From Anaerolineaceae bacterium UBA2274 (GTDB lineage Bacteria > Chloroflexota > Anaerolineae > Anaerolineales > Anaerolineaceae): DNA of 27,967 bases. The stretch is taken from contig DDWY01000062.1 of assembly GCA_002347705.1 (NCBI GenBank), forward strand, positions 1 to 27,967, written 5' to 3'. The position numbers were made by a program, and so were the translations under genes. Of the stretch, positions 24,188 to 27,967 are shown piece by piece; the first letter of the stretch is position 1; every line of letters begins with the position of its first letter. Under the pieces are notes generated by a model. The model made no database searches, was not told the origin of the DNA, and saw only the letters and a list, made by a program, of their open reading frames with translations.

Positions 24188-24733
24188 ATGACGGACTTGA
24201 ATTTCATCTTTAGCCGGCGCAGTATTCGCCGTTTTACCGCAGAAAAAGTCAGCCAGGCTCAGATAAAATTGCTGCTCGAAGCTGCTATGGCTGCGCCTAC
24301 TGCCATGAACACCCAGCCCTGGCATTTCGTGGTGATTGAAGATACTGGCAAGCTGGCCGAGCTTCGAAAAATACTGCCCTTCGGAAAAATGGATGCGCCT
24401 TTGGCAATCAGCATCTGCGGCAATCTTGGTTCCCTAAAAAGGCTTGTGACAGAACGCTTTTGGGTCCAGGATTGCAGTGCGGCTACTGAAAACATGCTTC
24501 TCGCCGCAAACACTTTGGGGCTGGGAACGCTCTGGTGTGGGGTACATCCGATTAACAGGCTTGAAAGTTCTGTGAGAACTATTCTCAACCTTCCGGAAAT
24601 GGTAATTCCTCTGAATATCGTTTACGTCGGTCATCCGGCTGAGGAGAAACCTGCCCGTACAAAATACGATCAGACGAAAATCTCCCACAACCTTTTTGAT
24701 GTTCCCTGGGAAACTCCCGTGGATCAGGATTGA
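24188..24733 (+). CDS. Nitroreductase family FMN oxidoreductase
   Basis: The protein has 181 residues, a short member of the nitroreductase superfamily: FMN-binding dimers that reduce nitro groups, quinones or flavins with NAD(P)H. The N-terminal SRRSIRRFTAEKV and APTAMNTQPWHFVV bind FMN phosphate and ring, and the C-terminal YVGHPAEEKPARTKYD is typical. The substrate is unknown. It is the last gene of the tdk cluster; a weak ACCTG/CAGGT hairpin follows at about 24765-24782 but without a U-tract. Confidence 0.92.
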   Translation: MTDLNFIFSRRSIRRFTAEKVSQAQIKLLLEAAMAAPTAMNTQPWHFVVIEDTGKLAELRKILPFGKMDAPLAISICGNLGSLKRLVTERFWVQDCSAATENMLLAANTLGLGTLWCGVHPINRLESSVRTILNLPEMVIPLNIVYVGHPAEEKPARTKYDQTKISHNLFDVPWETPVDQD

Positions 24734-24958
24734 CTGTTCTTTACCGTAAATATTTAAACACCTGACTGTCCTTTAACAGGTCTGTGAACTAAAATTGAAC
24801 CTCAGGCAGTTGAATTTAGCTGGCAACAGTCAAAGCATTTCTGCTCAAGTCCAAATAATTCTTTGTACAGTCAGTTTAAACACGCAACCCGCGATCTGCG
24901 TATGGTAAAATTTCAGATTGTGGACGTATAAAACAATCAAGATTCATTAGGAGGATCT

Positions 24959-27799
24959 ATGTCAAAAAAATGGGTTTATTTATTCAATGAAGTTGATCAG
25001 GCTGAGGCTTATGCCGGAAGCTGGGATGGCGTACGCGGCTTACTTGGCGGCAAAGGTGCCAACCTTGGTGATATGAGCCGCGCTGGTGTGCCAGTGCCCC
25101 CCGGACTGACCATCACAACCGAAGCCTGCAATGCTTTTCAGGTCACCCGCGAATTCCCGGAAGGAATGTGGGATCAGGTGCTGACAGGCTTGAAAACGGT
25201 CGAGGAACAGGCTGGCAAGAAGTTCGGTGACCCCGAAAATCCTTTGCTGGTTTCCTGCCGGTCAGGCGCAAAATTCTCAATGCCTGGCATGATGGACACG
25301 GTACTGAACCTTGGTCTGAATGACGAAGTGGCAAAAGGTTTGGTGGTCAAGAGCGGTGACGAACGTTTCGTGAACGACTCCTACCGCCGGCTCGTCCACA
25401 TGCTCGGCACTGTGGTAATGGGCATCGATGATGAACACTTCGAAGAACCTCTGAAAACCTACAAAGCAGAAAAAGGTTACAAGAATGACACCGAAATGAC
25501 TGCAGCCGACTGGGCTGCCATCACCGAAGCCTACAAGAAAGTTTTCCTGGAACAGAAGGGCTTTGAATTTCCACAGGATCCTTACAAACAACTTGAGTTG
25601 GCTGCCAAAGCTGTGTTTGACTCATGGGATTCTAAACGCGCCATCGACTATCGCCGTCGCGAAAATATCCCCGATGACCTTGGTACTGCCGTAAATATTC
25701 AGACCATGGTCTTTGGCAACATGGGCAACGACTCAGGAACAGGTGTAGCCTTCACTCGTGATCCCCAGACTGGCGAAAACATCATGTTTGGTGAATACTT
25801 GATGAATGCTCAGGGCGAAGACGTCGTGGCAGGCATCCGCAACACATCCAAGATTCTCGGTTTGAAAGACGAATTGCCTGAAGTTTACAAGCAGTTCTCC
25901 GAGATCACCGAACGCCTTGAAGAGCATTATAAGGACATGCAGGATGTTGAGTTCACCATTGAACATGGCAAGCTCTGGATGCTCCAAACTCGAAATGGTA
26001 AACGCTCAGCCAAAGCCTCCATCAAGATCGCTCACGACATGGTGCAGGAAGGTTTGATTGACAAAACCACCGCACTCAACCGGGTTACCCCTGAGCAGAT
26101 TGACCAAATGCTGCATCCTCAGTTCTCACTTACTGATATGGAAAAAGCTCGCAGCGAAGGTCGCTATTACGCCAAGGGCGTGAATGCCTCTCCGGGAGCG
26201 GCTGTTGGACGGATCTACTTCGATGCCGACCTCGTTGAAAAGATGCACATTGTTGAAAAACAAGATGTCATCATGGTGCGTCCGTTTACCAAGCCAGACG
26301 ATGTGCATGGTATGCTGGCAGCCAAGGGCATCCTCACCAGCGAGGGCGGCGCTACTTCGCATGCCGCAGTGGTTGCCCGCCAGTTTGGTGTTCCCTGCGT
26401 GGTTGGTGCTGCGGATATCGCTATCGATATGAACAAGCGCCAGATGACATGCCGTGGGACTACTGTTAAAGAAGGCGAATGGATTTCTCTTGACGGAACC
26501 ACCGGCGAAGTCTTCATTGGTCAGCTTGGTCTCACCACTCCTGATCTCTCAGAACAGAAAGAACTAATGACGCTCCTGGGTTGGGCAGATGAGGTTTCCC
26601 GCCTGCAGGTTTGGGCAAACGCCGATTATCCTGCTGATGCCAGACGCGCCCGCACTTACGGTGCCAAGGGTATCGGTCTTTGCCGTACTGAGCACATGTT
26701 CTTTGAAACCGAGCGTCTGCCAGATGTGCAGTCGATGATCATGAACTCCGAAGCCACCCAGCGCATGCTGAACAGTCTCGAACAGCTTGAGAAAGCCTAC
26801 GCTGCTGGCCGGCTTGAAGGTCGCAGCCTGAATGAGAAAGATAAGGCAACTCTCAAGGCTGAAATTGACGCTCAAAAGGAAAAGATCGAGAATTCACCCG
26901 AATCCAAAGCTTACTTTGGTGCGCTCAAGAAGATTCTGCCGCTCCAACGGAGTGACTTCTATGGTCTCTTTGAGGCGATGACCGGTTTGCCGGTAATCAT
27001 CCGCCTGATCGATCCTCCACTGCACGAGTTCCTTCCCAGCATGGAAGACTTGCTGACTGAAGTTGCGACCCTTAAAGCCAAGGGTATTACTGAGGGTCTG
27101 GCAGAGAAACAGCAAATGCTCGACATTGTCATGGGACTGCACGAAAGCAACCCCATGATGGGCTTGCGCGGCATCCGCCTGGGTATTGTCTATCCTGACA
27201 TTATGAAGATGCAGGTTCGCGCGATTTTTGAGGCCGCCTGTGAATCAAAACTCAACGGCTTCGATCCCCACCCCGAAGTTATGATCCCCCTGACAGGTCA
27301 CGTGAACGAGCTCAAGGAAGTTCAGCCCACCCTGGTGAAAATTGCCAAGGATGTCATGGCTGAGAAGGGCGTTGAGGTTGCTTATAAATTCGGCACCATG
27401 ATTGAAATCCCGCGTGCCGCTGTGACAGCTGCTGAGATCGCAAAATACGCCGAGTTCTTCTCCTTTGGCACCAATGACCTGACCCAGATGACCTTCGGCT
27501 ACAGCCGCGATGACGCGGAACGCACCTTCCTGGGTGTGTATGTTGAAAAGGGTATCCTCGAAAAGAATCCCTTCCAGCAGCTTGACCGTGATGGCGTTGG
27601 CCGGCTTATGAGAAGCGCGATTGAAGATGGTCGTGCAGTTCGTCCGGAACTGGAAGTTGGAATCTGCGGTGAGCACGGCGGTGACCCAAGCTCGATCGAG
27701 TTCTGCCATATGATCGGCAACAACTACGTTAGCTGTTCGCCATTCCGTGTGCCTTTGGCTCGCCTGGCAGCCGCTCAGGCTGCGCTGAAGCATGGCTAA
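24959..27799 (+). CDS. ppdK: Pyruvate, phosphate dikinase
   Basis: The protein has 946 residues, longer than the usual 870-890. It interconverts pyruvate, ATP and phosphate with PEP, AMP and pyrophosphate, serving glycolysis or gluconeogenesis. Domains in order: ATP-grasp (GGKGANLGDMSRAGVPVPPG; SGAKFSMPGMMDTVLNLG), phospho-His domain with His468 in GGATSHAAVVARQ, and the PEP/pyruvate barrel (GIGLCRTEHMFF, RLIDPPLHEFLP, Cys903 in CGEHGGD). The extra length lies at about residues 605-652, a charged, helix-prone insertion between MIMNSEATQ and LKKILPLQRSDF. AGGAGG lies 4 bases before the ATG. It is a single gene with its own terminator. Confidence 0.96.
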   Translation: MSKKWVYLFNEVDQAEAYAGSWDGVRGLLGGKGANLGDMSRAGVPVPPGLTITTEACNAFQVTREFPEGMWDQVLTGLKTVEEQAGKKFGDPENPLLVSCRSGAKFSMPGMMDTVLNLGLNDEVAKGLVVKSGDERFVNDSYRRLVHMLGTVVMGIDDEHFEEPLKTYKAEKGYKNDTEMTAADWAAITEAYKKVFLEQKGFEFPQDPYKQLELAAKAVFDSWDSKRAIDYRRRENIPDDLGTAVNIQTMVFGNMGNDSGTGVAFTRDPQTGENIMFGEYLMNAQGEDVVAGIRNTSKILGLKDELPEVYKQFSEITERLEEHYKDMQDVEFTIEHGKLWMLQTRNGKRSAKASIKIAHDMVQEGLIDKTTALNRVTPEQIDQMLHPQFSLTDMEKARSEGRYYAKGVNASPGAAVGRIYFDADLVEKMHIVEKQDVIMVRPFTKPDDVHGMLAAKGILTSEGGATSHAAVVARQFGVPCVVGAADIAIDMNKRQMTCRGTTVKEGEWISLDGTTGEVFIGQLGLTTPDLSEQKELMTLLGWADEVSRLQVWANADYPADARRARTYGAKGIGLCRTEHMFFETERLPDVQSMIMNSEATQRMLNSLEQLEKAYAAGRLEGRSLNEKDKATLKAEIDAQKEKIENSPESKAYFGALKKILPLQRSDFYGLFEAMTGLPVIIRLIDPPLHEFLPSMEDLLTEVATLKAKGITEGLAEKQQMLDIVMGLHESNPMMGLRGIRLGIVYPDIMKMQVRAIFEAACESKLNGFDPHPEVMIPLTGHVNELKEVQPTLVKIAKDVMAEKGVEVAYKFGTMIEIPRAAVTAAEIAKYAEFFSFGTNDLTQMTFGYSRDDAERTFLGVYVEKGILEKNPFQQLDRDGVGRLMRSAIEDGRAVRPELEVGICGEHGGDPSSIEFCHMIGNNYVSCSPFRVPLARLAAAQAALKHG

Positions 27800-27817
27800 A
27801 TCTTACTAGACTAATAG

Positions 27818-27845
27818 AAAACGGCTCCTTTCTGGGAGCCGTTTT
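27818..27845 (+). terminator. Intrinsic terminator of ppdK
   Basis: AAAACGGCTCC (27818-27828) pairs with GGAGCCGTTTT (27835-27845) around a 6-base loop, and the T run continues for one base. It is 18 bases after the ppdK stop. Confidence 0.92.
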
Positions 27846-27967
27846 TCTATCGAGATTTTTTTATTCAAGTATTTCTTGTAAGTGCTTTGATGGGTTGTGA
27901 CTATGAGTTTTTCTGTTATTGCGCGGAACGAAGCAATCTAAACTCTCAATCTCAAGACGCTTCGGCG
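27846..27967. other. Right edge, nothing recognised
   Basis: AT-rich sequence after the ppdK terminator. No gene start, hairpin or repeat that I can support is seen before the window ends. Confidence 0.5.

Noticed and set aside
24765..24782. Terminator after the nitroreductase gene
   Set aside because: The stem is only about five pairs with a long loop and there is no U-tract.
24906..24932. ppdK promoter (TAAAAT at 24906 or TATAAA at 24927)
   Set aside because: Neither -10-like box has a recognisable -35 at 16-18 bases, so the choice cannot be supported.

Overview
The window looks like a chromosomal piece of a Chloroflexota bacterium, most likely class Anaerolineae. This is inferred from gene style, not from a search: lipoproteins with long Thr/Pro linkers after the lipobox, a CapA-like lipoprotein, large WD40 lipoproteins, an ADP-forming acyl-CoA synthetase beside core metabolism, and a ribosomal protein L31 that carries an extra domain. 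TGA is used as a normal stop (for example in the ATGA overlap at 1559-1562).

Layout. 1-554: the probable tail of a gene cut by the window edge, then a gene-poor stretch with a palindromic repeat present twice, 130 bp apart. 555-4526 (minus): an NDP-forming acyl-CoA synthetase, then a terminator-like hairpin, then a HAD-IIA phosphatase overlapping a Tat-exported L,D-transpeptidase-like protein. 4527-4763: a divergent control region with a 12-bp palindrome, three perfect 12-bp tandem repeats, a good promoter and a leader with two hairpins, feeding serC (4764-5852). 5853-6218: terminator plus dispersed palindromes. 6219-7739 (minus): comM/yifB. 7740-8142: non-coding, with an orphan terminator. 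8143-9831: CapA-like lipoprotein. 9908-10171 (minus): a small gene interrupted by a UGA.

10289-19207 looks like an accessory region. It holds an operon of three secreted lipoproteins (one SH3-like and two paralogous WD40 propellers), the remnant of a large serine recombinase, and an IS1182-type insertion sequence whose transposase has a nonsense codon. The IS ends next to the 3' end of a tRNA-Glu(UUC) gene. The recombinase lost its catalytic domain at the IS boundary and also has a frameshift. An imperfect copy of the tRNA-end sequence lies at 10288-10305, so this could be a decayed integrated island.

19523-24733 returns to housekeeping genes: a consensus promoter drives rplU-rpmA-rpmE, where rpmE encodes L31 fused to a domain resembling the RNA polymerase alpha C-terminal domain. 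A second promoter drives tdk-hpt, a tRNA nucleotidyltransferase-like gene, an alpha/beta hydrolase and a nitroreductase, all tightly packed. 24959-27799 is ppdK, encoding a pyruvate phosphate dikinase with an unusual inserted segment.

The most noteworthy items are the L31-alphaCTD fusion, the lipoprotein operon with its recombinase/IS/tRNA boundary, the UGA-interrupted small gene, the serC control region and the PPDK insertion.
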